Of a stretch of 56,684 nucleotides of DNA, positions 44,325 through 53,127 are shown piece by piece. This DNA comes from Myxacorys californica WJT36-NPBG1 (GTDB taxonomy: Bacteria > Cyanobacteriota > Cyanobacteriia > Leptolyngbyales > Leptolyngbyaceae), in NCBI GenBank assembly GCA_019359315.1, contig JAHHHO010000035.1:1-56684 (forward strand), read 5' to 3'. The stretch's first letter is position 1. The number at the start of each line of letters is the position of its first letter. The notes under the pieces were generated by a model. It saw nothing but the letters and a program-made list of their open reading frames with translations. It did no database searches and was not told the DNA's origin. The translations under genes were made by a program, and so were the position numbers.

Positions 44325-45659
44325 ATGCCTGCCCAATGGACAGCAGATCAGGTATTAGCGCTGGCACCCGATGCAGCCTCTGCAAAAAATGGGCGTGGGT
44401 TGGCAATCTGTCAGAAGTGGATTTCTTTAGGCCAGCAGCAGTCCGTGATTTGGGGTGAGTGTCAGGGAAGTGGCAAAAATCCTTATCGGACGCAGATTGA
44501 TCTGAGGGAACCTGCATTTCGTTGTACCTGCCCCAGCCGCAAATTTCCCTGCAAGCATGGGTTGGGACTGTTCCTGTTGCTAGCAGAGCAACCGGGGGAG
44601 ATGGTTGAGACAGATCCCCCTGCTTGGGTTGCAGAATGGTTAGTCAGCAGGTCACAGCGGACGGAAAAACAAGCAGAGAAGCAGGCAAAACGACAGGAAC
44701 AGACAGCCGATCGGATCGCACAAGCAAAGCGTGCAGCAGAACGGCAGCGTAAGGTGAGCGCAGGCATTCAAGAATTGCGCTTATGGCTAGAAGATCGGGT
44801 GCGGCAGGGATTGGCAACGCTGCCGCAGGAGTCCTATCAGATGTGGGATACGATCGCTGCTCGAATGGTCGATGCTCAGGCTCCCGGTCTGGCACAACAG
44901 TTACAAGAACTGGCTGGAATCATCCACACTGGTGCAGATTGGAGCGATCGGGTGCTGGAGCAATTAGGGCGGCTATATTTGCTCATCGAAGGCTTCGAGC
45001 AGATTGAAACCTTGCCAACCGCTGTGCAAGCTGATGTGCGGACTCAACTTGGCTGGTCACTGAATCAAGAGGAGGTCTTGACTGGGCAGGCTTACACAGA
45101 CCTGTGGCTGGTGCTTGGGCAACGCACCGAGGAAGAGGAACGGTTGTGGGCACGGCGAACCTGGCTCTATGGAATTGCCACTCACACCTTTGCCCTCTTG
45201 CTGGATTTTGCCCACGGTCATCAACCGTTTGAGCAAAGCCTTTTATCGGGAGCGTGTCTGGAAGCGGAGTTGGTATTTTATCCCAGTGCTTATCCTTTGC
45301 GTGCCCTGATCAAAACGCGTCAGGAAGCGGCTGCCCTCCCAAAACCCCCACCCGGTATTGAGGCGATTACAGAAGCTATCGCTACCTACAGCAAGGCATT
45401 AGCGAGTTGCCCTTGGTTAGAACGGTTCCCCCTATTGCTGCAAGATGTGGTTCCACGGCAGGAGGAGAAAGGCTGGCTGCTTCAGGATCAACAGGGTGTA
45501 GTGTTGCCCCTCTCACGTCGAATGGAAGCAACTCAAGGATGGCAACTCCTAGCCCTGAGTGGAGGATATCCCCTTTCAGTGTTTGGTGAGTGGGATGGCA
45601 CGTTCTTGAATGTATTGAGCGTTTGGGTAGAGGATTCCTACTATGGCTTTGGCAACTGA
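44325..45659 (+). CDS. SWIM zinc-finger protein, first gene of MoxR/VWA cassette
   Basis: 444 residues. The SWIM motif is FRCTCPSRKFPCKHGLGL near residues 65-82 (CxC...CxH). A charged coiled coil follows (about 115-150, KQAEKQAKRQEQTADR). The remainder is helical. SWIM domains bind DNA or proteins. This protein opens a five-gene set (SWIM, DUF5691, MoxR ATPase, DUF5682, VWA) found together in many bacteria. Its end overlaps the next gene by 17 bases. Confidence 0.88.
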   Translation: MPAQWTADQVLALAPDAASAKNGRGLAICQKWISLGQQQSVIWGECQGSGKNPYRTQIDLREPAFRCTCPSRKFPCKHGLGLFLLLAEQPGEMVETDPPAWVAEWLVSRSQRTEKQAEKQAKRQEQTADRIAQAKRAAERQRKVSAGIQELRLWLEDRVRQGLATLPQESYQMWDTIAARMVDAQAPGLAQQLQELAGIIHTGADWSDRVLEQLGRLYLLIEGFEQIETLPTAVQADVRTQLGWSLNQEEVLTGQAYTDLWLVLGQRTEEEERLWARRTWLYGIATHTFALLLDFAHGHQPFEQSLLSGACLEAELVFYPSAYPLRALIKTRQEAAALPKPPPGIEAITEAIATYSKALASCPWLERFPLLLQDVVPRQEEKGWLLQDQQGVVLPLSRRMEATQGWQLLALSGGYPLSVFGEWDGTFLNVLSVWVEDSYYGFGN

Positions 45660-47238
45660 TTCTCCTTGGCAAGCGATCGCCGCCGCTGCTTTGCTCGGCA
45701 CAGAACGACAACCGTTTCAACTACCAAACATCTCTGGTAATTTAGGAAACTGCCTGTCTCAATTAAGCGATCGCCCCAACGAATCGGCACTCCTCTCTGC
45801 GGTTGGGATGGTGTCCCTACATCAGCGCGTTGGATGGCTTCCCGAAGCGCGATCGGTAACTCAAGTAGAATCCTGTTCATCGGAAGATCTTCCCCGATGC
45901 AGTCCTCGTGCTGCACGTTATTTACAGCAAATCCTTGAGGGGCAGTTTCCGCACCTGTTGAGCGAGTGGTTAGAGAAAGCCGCGATCTCTGGACAGCGTG
46001 TGCCTGAGATACTGCTCCCATCTCTGCTAGACAAAGGAAGACAGCAACGAGAATTGCGACCATCGGTTCTACCTGTTTTAGGACAACGGGGACGTTGGCT
46101 AGCAGCACAGAATCCTGATTGGAACTATGCGGTGGCTTTAACCACAGAAGCAGACTGGGAAACAGGAACGCCATCAGCACGATTGCTCTATTTGCAAGAT
46201 CTGAGATCACACAATCCTGACCACGCTAGAGAATTGCTGCAATCAACCTGGAAGCAAGAAACAGCCAGCGATCGTGCCAAATTTCTGGAAGCCTGCCGTA
46301 TTAGACTCAGCCCGGTAGATGAGCCATTTTTAGAAGCGACATTGGGCGATCGGAGTAAGGAAGCCCGGCGAGTTGCAGTGGATTTACTCGCGAGTCTGCC
46401 CACCTCACGCCTGTGCCAACACGTAACGGAACACACTTGTCGCTATCTCTCACTTGAGCGCGAGGGACCATCCTTGCACGTGCAGCTACCCAAGCACCTA
46501 GATGAAACGCTGATTCAACTTGGGTTTGAACTAAAACCATTGTCCTCCGTAAATAATAAGGTGGGTGAAAAAGCCTGGTGGCTTTTGCAAATGCTGGGTG
46601 CAACTTCACCTAGCACCTGGACCGAGCAATCGCAGATGTCACCACGGCAAATCGTCAAGCTAGCCCAATCCCATGAATGGCAGAATGTTTTGCTCGATGG
46701 ATTTGCATTAGCAGCCAAGCGTCAGGGAAACCATGAATGGTTGGAGGAAGTTATCAGAGTTTGGTTTGCCGGACAAGCATCAATTAATAGAAATGTGGTG
46801 CTCGTTGACCTTGGTACTGAAGCTTTAGTTAATGCGTTGTCTGGAGATCGCCATGATGCTCTCTTAATTGATCTGTTCCAGGTTTCTCATAGAAAAATCA
46901 ATGATTCATTAACGATTTGGTTGCTTCGTTCCAGTTCACAACTATGGAGCTTTGACTTAGCTCGTCTCGTTTTGGATGGATTGGAGAAACATTTGAATAA
47001 CACCAAAACTTTTTCAAATTCTGATTGGGAACTTAGATCTGCTCTCAAAGAATTTGCTCGTTTTATTCCAGTTAGCCTCACTTCAGAAGTCATGCGGTTA
47101 CGTGAAAGGCTAGCGAATGATTCTCCCTGGGTGAATAGTATGAACGACCTCATAGCATTACTAGAATTTCGCAAAGACATGACACAGGCATTTGGAGTAG
47201 AAGACGGGAATCAGGAAATAGTTAACAAGCTTGGATAA
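45643..47238 (+). CDS. DUF5691 family protein
   Basis: 531 residues, starting MALATDSPWQAIAAAALLGTER, the family's usual opening, inside the end of the SWIM gene. Largely alpha-helical with HEAT-like repeats (for example RKEARRVAVDLLASLP-type segments near 240). No catalytic motif is seen. From its constant neighbours it is probably a scaffold or substrate adaptor for the MoxR/VWA machine. The last third is more A/T-rich than its neighbours. Confidence 0.8.
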   Translation: MALATDSPWQAIAAAALLGTERQPFQLPNISGNLGNCLSQLSDRPNESALLSAVGMVSLHQRVGWLPEARSVTQVESCSSEDLPRCSPRAARYLQQILEGQFPHLLSEWLEKAAISGQRVPEILLPSLLDKGRQQRELRPSVLPVLGQRGRWLAAQNPDWNYAVALTTEADWETGTPSARLLYLQDLRSHNPDHARELLQSTWKQETASDRAKFLEACRIRLSPVDEPFLEATLGDRSKEARRVAVDLLASLPTSRLCQHVTEHTCRYLSLEREGPSLHVQLPKHLDETLIQLGFELKPLSSVNNKVGEKAWWLLQMLGATSPSTWTEQSQMSPRQIVKLAQSHEWQNVLLDGFALAAKRQGNHEWLEEVIRVWFAGQASINRNVVLVDLGTEALVNALSGDRHDALLIDLFQVSHRKINDSLTIWLLRSSSQLWSFDLARLVLDGLEKHLNNTKTFSNSDWELRSALKEFARFIPVSLTSEVMRLRERLANDSPWVNSMNDLIALLEFRKDMTQAFGVEDGNQEIVNKLG

Positions 47239-47277
47239 TTCTTCTGCATTAATTTCATCAACACTAGAGCATCAACT

Positions 47278-48411
47278 ATGGCAGCCACAAAATCTAAAAC
47301 TCAACACTCTAACTCCCAATCCCCAACCTCCAATTCCTCTCTCCTCCGCGAACATGCCGAACAGCAGTTTGCTCATGAGCTAGACGAACTGGCAAAAGCC
47401 GATACTCGTCAGCGACCGCCAAATTGGAAGCTTTCTCCTTGGGCAGTATCAACCTACTTATTAGGAGGCAAACTAGACAATGGTTTTGAAGTAACTCCCA
47501 AGTACATCGGCAACCGCCGTTTGATGGAAGTGGCGATCGCAACTCTTGCCACCGATCGCGCCTTACTGCTGTATGGCGTTCCAGGTACAGCAAAGTCCTG
47601 GGTGTCTGAGCATTTAGCAGCAGCAGTTTCCGGTGATTCTACTATGCTGATTCAGGGAACGGCTGGCACGAGCGAGGAAGCCATTCGTTACGGCTGGAAC
47701 TATGCTCGGCTGCTGGCAGACGGTCCTTCAATGGAGGCATTAGTTGACAGTCCCATGATGCGGGCAATGGCAGACGGCAAAATCGCCCGTGTGGAAGAAC
47801 TCACTCGCATTCCTTCTGATGTGCAAGATACATTGATTACTGTTTTGTCAGAAAAGACACTGCCCGTTCCTGAACTGAATACAGAAGTGCAGGCGACTAA
47901 AGGGTTTAACGTGATTGCCACAGCTAATAATCGCGATCGCGGTGTCAACGAACTCTCTAGCGCCCTCAAACGTCGGTTTAATACGGTGATTCTACCCGTT
48001 CCCAACACGATCGAAGAAGAAGTCAGCATCGTGCAACAACGAGTGACAAGCCTGGGACGAGCATTAGAACTGCCTGCCGAGGTTCCGGCTCTAGAGGAAA
48101 TTCAGCGAGTGGTGACGATCTTTCGAGAATTACGAAGTGGAGTAACCATTGATGGCAAAACAAAACTCAAATCTCCAACAGGAACGCTCAGCCCAGCAGA
48201 AGCGATTTCAGTCGTGAACAGTGGAATGTCCCTCTCTGCTCACTTTGGTGATGGCTCTCTAACGGCTAGTGATCTGATTTCTGGTTTAGTTGGAGCTGTT
48301 GTGAAAGACCCTGTACAGGATCAGGTTGTCTGGAAGGAGTATCTGGAAACCGTTGTCAAAGAACGGGACGGTTGGAAAGATTTGTATCGCGCTAGCCGTG
48401 CGATGCTCTAG
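47278..48411 (+). CDS. MoxR-type AAA+ ATPase
   Basis: 377 residues. Walker A GVPGTAKS near 100-107 (Ser in the last position), the segment KIARVEELTRIPSDVQDTL where MoxR Walker B normally sits (Glu-Glu instead of Asp-Glu), NVIATANNRDRGVNELS (sensor 1) and LKRRFNTVILP (arginine finger). MoxR ATPases act as chaperones with VWA partners; the VWA protein lies two genes on. Starts 40 bases after the DUF5691 stop. Confidence 0.9.
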   Translation: MAATKSKTQHSNSQSPTSNSSLLREHAEQQFAHELDELAKADTRQRPPNWKLSPWAVSTYLLGGKLDNGFEVTPKYIGNRRLMEVAIATLATDRALLLYGVPGTAKSWVSEHLAAAVSGDSTMLIQGTAGTSEEAIRYGWNYARLLADGPSMEALVDSPMMRAMADGKIARVEELTRIPSDVQDTLITVLSEKTLPVPELNTEVQATKGFNVIATANNRDRGVNELSSALKRRFNTVILPVPNTIEEEVSIVQQRVTSLGRALELPAEVPALEEIQRVVTIFRELRSGVTIDGKTKLKSPTGTLSPAEAISVVNSGMSLSAHFGDGSLTASDLISGLVGAVVKDPVQDQVVWKEYLETVVKERDGWKDLYRASRAML

Positions 48412-48422
48412 GGGCAATCCTC

Positions 48423-50777
48423 ATGTCAATTCACATTTTTGGAATTCGTCATCATGGACCTGGCTCTGCTCGCAGTCTTTGTCAGGCGTTGACGCAACTT
48501 CAGCCAGACATTGTGCTGGTGGAAGGACCGCCCGATGCAGAGGCAGTTTTGCCTCTGCTGATTGATCCTCAGATGCGTCCACCTGTCGCATTGCTGGTTT
48601 ATTCACCCGAAAACCCTCAGCAGGCAGCTTATTACCCTTTTGCAGTGTTTTCTCCAGAGTGGAAAGCCATTCACTATGGGCTGACTCAGCAGATTCCTGT
48701 CCGGTTCATGGACTTACCCCAAACTCATCGACTTGCGATGGGAATGGAAGATAAGGAGCAGGGATTAGCGAATAAAGAACAGCCGGAGGATGGGGAGAAA
48801 GACGAAACAGAATCATCAGCACTCCCCCAACCCCCAATTCCTAATCTCTACGATGATCCCTTGAGCCTTCTTGCGCAAGCAGCAGGATACAGCGACGGCG
48901 AACGTTGGTGGGAACATCTGGTCGAACAACGGCAAGATAGCACGGAGTTGTTTGCTGCCATTCTAGAAGCGATGACCGTGCTGCGATGCTCCCTGGGAAC
49001 GGCTACGCCAACAGAGGTGGGGCAACTTGCCTCTCACTTTGATTCGTTGGAACGGTATCGAGAAGCCTATATGTGGAAGACCATCCGCGAAGCAGAAAAG
49101 CAAGGTTTTCAACGAATTGCTGTTGTCTGTGGCGCATGGCACGCGCCTGCTTTAGCAACGATGCCACCTGCCAAAGAAGATGTTGCCTTGCTAAAGGGAC
49201 TCCCAAAACTTAAGGTTGAAGCGACTTGGGTTCCTTGGACGTATGGACGATTGACGATTAGCAGTGGCTACGGAGCAGGAATTGAATCTCCTGGTTGGTA
49301 TCAGCATTTGTGGGAACAGGGAAAACGGAGCGTTGGCGGAGCCCCTCTTCTAGAGAATCCCACCCAATCATCACTTGGCACCACCAGTAGTTCGATTCGT
49401 TGGATGACGAAGGTTGCTCGATCGCTGCGAAAACAAGATCTGGATGCCTCTTCCGCCAGCGTCATTGAAGCGGTTCGATTAGCTGAAACATTAGCAGCAT
49501 TGCGCGATCGTCCCCTTCCGGGTCTCCTTGAATTAAATGAAGCCACCCAAACGGTTCTTTGTTTTGGTGATGCACTGCCAATGCAGTTGATTCATCAGCA
49601 GCTCATTGTGGGTGAACGGTTGGGTAAGGTTCCTGCCGAAACCCCAATGATTCCTCTGCAACAGGATTTACAGCGACAGCAGAAGCGACTGCGGCTTAAA
49701 CCAGAAGCAACAGAAACCAATCTGGATCTGGATCTTCGTAAACCTCTAGATTTAGAGCGATCGCACCTGTTACATCGACTCAACCTATTGGAGATCCCTT
49801 GGGGACGGCAACAATCTACAGGTAACACGAAAGGCACCTTCCGCGAATCCTGGCAGCTCCAGTGGCAGCCAGAGTTTGCCATTCACTTGATTGAAGCAGG
49901 AATCTGGGGCAATACGATTGAAACGGCTGCCACGACATGGACGTGCGATCGTGCCAATCAAGCCAACCTGCCCAACCTCACTAAGCTGATTGATCAAACC
50001 CTGCTGGCAAATCTCTCCCAGGCGATCGTTCACCTGATGAAATGTCTAGAATCAGAAGCTGCTCTGGCAAGCGATATGGCACATCTGACGAATGCTTTGC
50101 CGCCTCTAGTCAATGTGATGCGCTACGGTACAGTGCGCCAGTTTGAAACAACAACGGTGGGGCATGTCGTTAACGGGCTGATTACTCGCGTTTGCATTGG
50201 TCTACCCGTTGCTGCGGCTTCTCTGGATGATGATGCAGCAACTCAAATGCATCAGCAGGTGAACGACGTGAATGGAGCGATCGCGATTCTTCAACAACCT
50301 GATGCTTTAGAAATGTGGCAACAGGTTCTCCTTCAACTGGTAGACCAGCAGGGGTTACATGGGCTGGTGGCAGGGCGCTGCTGTCGCCTACTCTTTGAAG
50401 CCGGAGTCTTTCAGCCAGAAAATACGGCGCGACGACTGGGATTGGCACTCTCAACTGCCAGCGAACCTGCTCAAGCCGCCGCCTGGATTGAAGGATTTTT
50501 AGCAGGCAGTGGGTTATTGCTGCTCCATAATCCAACGCTTTGGCAAGTTTTAGACGACTGGGTAACTCAGCTATCGAGTGAGACGTTTACTGCAATTTTG
50601 CCGCTGTTGCGCCGCACCTTTTCTACCTTTGCTGCCCCTGAACGCCGCCAAATGGGAGAGCGAGTTCGGCAGGGAAATAGTCATCCCCCTGTATTCATCA
50701 AAGCGGGTTCGTTTGATAGCGATCGCGCCGATACCGTTCTCCCGCTTGTTGCCCAATTACTTGGTATTGCACCATGA
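48423..50777 (+). CDS. DUF5682 family protein
   Basis: 784 residues starting MSIHIFGIRHHGPGSARSLC, the family hallmark, followed by VLVEGPPDAEAVLPLL. The N-terminal third resembles TraB/ChaN-like folds (IRHHGP ... VEGPPD ... VVCGAWHAPAL), with conserved His residues that might bind metal. The C-terminal two thirds are helical. Its ATG is 11 bases after the MoxR stop; its end overlaps the VWA start by four bases. Function unknown. Confidence 0.85.
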   Translation: MSIHIFGIRHHGPGSARSLCQALTQLQPDIVLVEGPPDAEAVLPLLIDPQMRPPVALLVYSPENPQQAAYYPFAVFSPEWKAIHYGLTQQIPVRFMDLPQTHRLAMGMEDKEQGLANKEQPEDGEKDETESSALPQPPIPNLYDDPLSLLAQAAGYSDGERWWEHLVEQRQDSTELFAAILEAMTVLRCSLGTATPTEVGQLASHFDSLERYREAYMWKTIREAEKQGFQRIAVVCGAWHAPALATMPPAKEDVALLKGLPKLKVEATWVPWTYGRLTISSGYGAGIESPGWYQHLWEQGKRSVGGAPLLENPTQSSLGTTSSSIRWMTKVARSLRKQDLDASSASVIEAVRLAETLAALRDRPLPGLLELNEATQTVLCFGDALPMQLIHQQLIVGERLGKVPAETPMIPLQQDLQRQQKRLRLKPEATETNLDLDLRKPLDLERSHLLHRLNLLEIPWGRQQSTGNTKGTFRESWQLQWQPEFAIHLIEAGIWGNTIETAATTWTCDRANQANLPNLTKLIDQTLLANLSQAIVHLMKCLESEAALASDMAHLTNALPPLVNVMRYGTVRQFETTTVGHVVNGLITRVCIGLPVAAASLDDDAATQMHQQVNDVNGAIAILQQPDALEMWQQVLLQLVDQQGLHGLVAGRCCRLLFEAGVFQPENTARRLGLALSTASEPAQAAAWIEGFLAGSGLLLLHNPTLWQVLDDWVTQLSSETFTAILPLLRRTFSTFAAPERRQMGERVRQGNSHPPVFIKAGSFDSDRADTVLPLVAQLLGIAP

Positions 50778-51946
50778 CGGACTCTCCTTCAACAGAACGA
50801 TTGAGACGCTGGCGGCTCATCCTCGGTGGTGGGGCAGCGGATGGCATTTGCGGTTCACCGAACGGCAATGGCATGGAAGGTGACGGCTTTAGTCTAGGAG
50901 GGGCAGATCAAGCGATTGATCAGACGTTGAGTGCGCTTTACGAGAGCGATCGTCAAGGTGGACTGGGTGCTTCCTCACCGAAAGTCGCGCGTTGGTTGGG
51001 TGACATTCGCACCTACTTTCCCACTTCGGTTGTAAAAGTGATGCAGCAAGATGCCTTGAATCGGCTTAATCTGCACCAAATGTTACTGGAACCAGAACTG
51101 CTAGAGGCAGTAGAACCTGATGTGCATCTGGTCTCTAACCTGCTGTCACTAAGTGGGGTAATGCCCGGTAAGACAAAAGAAACTGCTCGAATTGTGGTCA
51201 GACGAGTCGTTGAAGATCTGATCCGCAAACTTGAAAATCCAACTCGGCAGGCAGTTTTGGGTAGCCTCAATCGTTCCGTTCGCAACCGTCGTCCCCGCCA
51301 TCATGAAATTGATTGGCATCGGACAATTCGCGCCAACCTGAAACACTATCAGCCTCAATACCGCACCATCATTCCTGAAATTCGGATCGGCTTTGGACGC
51401 AAACGTTCTGCCCTGCGAAACATCATTCTCTGCGTGGATCAGAGTGGTTCAATGGCAACCTCCGTCGTTTATGCCGGAATTTTTAGTGCCGTCTTGGCAT
51501 CGCTCCCGGCAGTGCAAACCCATATGGTTGTGTTTGATACAGTAGTGGTTGACCTGACTGACTTGCTGCAAGACCCGGTTGAGGTTTTATTTGGAACTCA
51601 GCTAGGAGGCGGCACTGACATTAATCAGGCACTCGCTTACTGCCAAGGGCTGATTCGTCAACCACAGGATACGATTCTGGTGTTGATTAGCGACCTGTAT
51701 GAGGGTGGTAACCAGGATGAAATGCGAAAGCGCATCAGTAGCCTCGTTGCTTCAGGAATTCAATTCATCACCCTGCTGGCACTTAATGATGATGGTGCAC
51801 CCTGCTATGACCATAGCAACACTCAATTCATGGCATCTCTGGGTATCCCTGCGTTTGCCTGTACGCCCGATCGCTTCCCAGATCTGATGGCAGCCGCCAT
51901 TAACCGTCAAGATCTCAACCAGTGGGCAGCACAGCAGATTACCTAG
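50774..51946 (+). CDS. VWA domain protein (CoxE-like), last gene of cassette
   Basis: 390 residues. The von Willebrand A domain has a complete metal-binding site: ILCVDQSGSMATS (DxSxS), GGGTDINQAL (Thr) and LVLISDLYEGG (Asp). The N-terminal 200 residues are helical and basic, as in CoxE-type partners of MoxR ATPases. Overlaps the DUF5682 gene by ATGA. A hairpin TCCAACT-GCTT-AGTTGGA follows at 51989-52006 without a T-run. Confidence 0.9.
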   Translation: MTDSPSTERLRRWRLILGGGAADGICGSPNGNGMEGDGFSLGGADQAIDQTLSALYESDRQGGLGASSPKVARWLGDIRTYFPTSVVKVMQQDALNRLNLHQMLLEPELLEAVEPDVHLVSNLLSLSGVMPGKTKETARIVVRRVVEDLIRKLENPTRQAVLGSLNRSVRNRRPRHHEIDWHRTIRANLKHYQPQYRTIIPEIRIGFGRKRSALRNIILCVDQSGSMATSVVYAGIFSAVLASLPAVQTHMVVFDTVVVDLTDLLQDPVEVLFGTQLGGGTDINQALAYCQGLIRQPQDTILVLISDLYEGGNQDEMRKRISSLVASGIQFITLLALNDDGAPCYDHSNTQFMASLGIPAFACTPDRFPDLMAAAINRQDLNQWAAQQIT

Positions 51947-51988
51947 CTTGACTGTAATGCTGCAAATCTTCCCACACTGCTATAAGAA

Positions 51989-52006
51989 TCCAACTGCTTA
52001 GTTGGA
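51989..52006 (+). terminator. Hairpin after the VWA gene
   Basis: Perfect 7-base stem TCCAACT / AGTTGGA with a 4-base loop, 42 bases after the operon's last stop. No U-tract follows, so an intrinsic terminator is only possible, not shown. Confidence 0.35.
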
Positions 52007-52098
52007 TGACCATAACTCATCTGATGTCAGTAGCTAGAAATTATCACTTTGTTAGGACTAGAAAGGGGTGTCTATCAATGGTTTGAGCGACCGAAATC

Positions 52099-52309
52099 CC
52101 GCCACAAATGTGAAAGCATCTAGAAGCTCAAGACACAGTAAGCAAGAATTTGTTTTGACTGCAGAACGATTTCGCGCCACGAATTTGATAATGCGACTCA
52201 ATAAGTGCCGAGATAAAAAACGATAAAACCTTTGTGGGACAAGAATTTTACGCTTTATAGCGTTGCGCCACGAATTTGAAAGCCGCGCCATTTCTTATAA
52301 AACGTACAG
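52099..52309 (-). mobile_element. Candidate Tn7-like transposon end 1 (terminus at 52309)
   Basis: Read on the minus strand from 52309: TGTACGTTTTATAAGAAATG, then direct boxes with core CAAATTCGTGGCGC at 52266-52290 and 52174-52193, and CACATTTGTGGCGG at 52099-52118, spaced 92 and 75 bases. A 5'-TGT terminus plus several direct boxes of about 20 bases is the layout of Tn7-like ends. The element would lie to the left. No matching partner end with the same 5-base flank was found in the window. Confidence 0.45.
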
Positions 52310-52348
52310 CCGTCACGCTATTTTGCCGTACCATCGCTTGCTCTAAAT

Positions 52349-52434
52349 TGGGCGAACTGAAGCAGCGAAACTCACAACTCCAGTTCACCCGCAACAGATT
52401 GCCAATCTGGAACTGATTTCAACTGAATTCACTG
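52349..52434. repeat. Palindromic repeat P, copy C
   Basis: GGGCGAACTGAAGCAGCGAA followed by CAGTTCACCCGCAACAGATT and palindrome CAGATTGCCAATCTG. Unlike copies A and B, no hnh sequence follows; sequence related to copy B's box region continues directly (52440-52645), so hnh has been lost. Confidence 0.8.
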
Positions 52435-52439
52435 GACGA

Positions 52440-52645
52440 AAAAGTGAATGGCTCCTTTGGGTACAATCGTCACTTTCCGTCGAATCGGCTCTACTGGGGC
52501 CTGCTGCTCAAATAGCAATTACTCTCCCTAATAAAGCACTCTGCTCCTGATGTAATCTCTACTCATAGGATTGCTCCATGAGCGGTAGGCAATCGCAGCG
52601 TGAAGGTGAAACTGCTCCAACGGAATGACACGTAATCCTCCGGTA
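52440..52645. repeat. Dispersed box-containing repeat, copy C
   Basis: Aligns with 43590-43830: CTTTGGGTACAATCGTCACT, GATGTAATCTCTACTCATAG, GCGGTAGGCAATCGCAGC and a terminal box CGGAATGACACGTAATCCTC. It merges with the box array of the candidate end at 52621-52953. Confidence 0.65.
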
Positions 52646-52953
52646 AATTTAGTAAAGCTTGAAACTAATGATTCGTGTAGGTTTCGGCTTCCAAGCTAAC
52701 GAAATGACATGTAATTCTTTGGCGATCGCAGAAAATGATGAAATCGTTTTAGGGTAAAGATTTCAAGCAACGACTTACGAGATGACATTTATTTCTTCGG
52801 TAGCCCCACGAAATGACACGTAATTCTTCGGTTGAGTTTTCTTTAAAAATTGATGGTCAAAAAATCTAAAAGGCTCGCGGGACAAGGCTTTGAGCCGAAG
52901 AGCGATTGTGACATTCATTCCTTCGGTTGTGACACTTATTTCTTCGCTCTACA
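52621..52953 (-). mobile_element. Candidate V-K/Tn7-like transposon end 2 (terminus at 52953)
   Basis: Six direct boxes with plus-strand consensus CGAAATGACACGTAATTCTT then CGGT: starts at 52621, 52700, 52778, 52809, 52903 and 52925. The outermost runs into CTCTACA at 52953, so the minus strand begins TGTAGAGCGAAGAAATAAGT and then GTCA. Spacing is wide inside and tight at the tip. Scytonema CAST ends have the same build (TGTACA, then repeated AATTA-NN-TGTC sites). The element would lie to the left. Flanking bases outside are GTGAA; no partner copy was identified. Confidence 0.55.
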
Positions 52954-53072
52954 GTGAAGCAGTCAACACCAGCTTCGAGATCCACGATCGCAAGATTGCT
53001 AGTCTCGAACAAGAGGTGCTGCATCTGAGAGCTTTGTCGTGTCCGTTGCCACCGCTCAAAACTGGTAAATAA
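52954..53072 (+). pseudogene. 3' fragment of a coiled-coil protein gene cut at the transposon end
   Basis: The frame reads EAVNTSFEIHDRKIASLEQE and on to a TAA at 53070-53072, a heptad-like tail. Nothing gene-like continues to the left: the reading enters the box array. This fits a gene whose 5' part was removed or displaced by the insertion ending at 52953. Confidence 0.4.
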
Positions 53073-53075
53073 AAA

Positions 53076-53097
53076 AGCACCTGGTGACACAGGTGCT
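53076..53097 (-). terminator. Intrinsic terminator of the sigma/DUF3102 operon
   Basis: Arms AGCACCTG and CAGGTGCT with a 6-base loop; on the minus strand the stem is followed by TTTTTATT. It lies 31 bases after the DUF3102 stop and, given A-runs on the other side, may work in both directions. Confidence 0.85.
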
Positions 53098-53127
53098 GCT
53101 CAACTCTATTTGTACAGCCATAATGCC

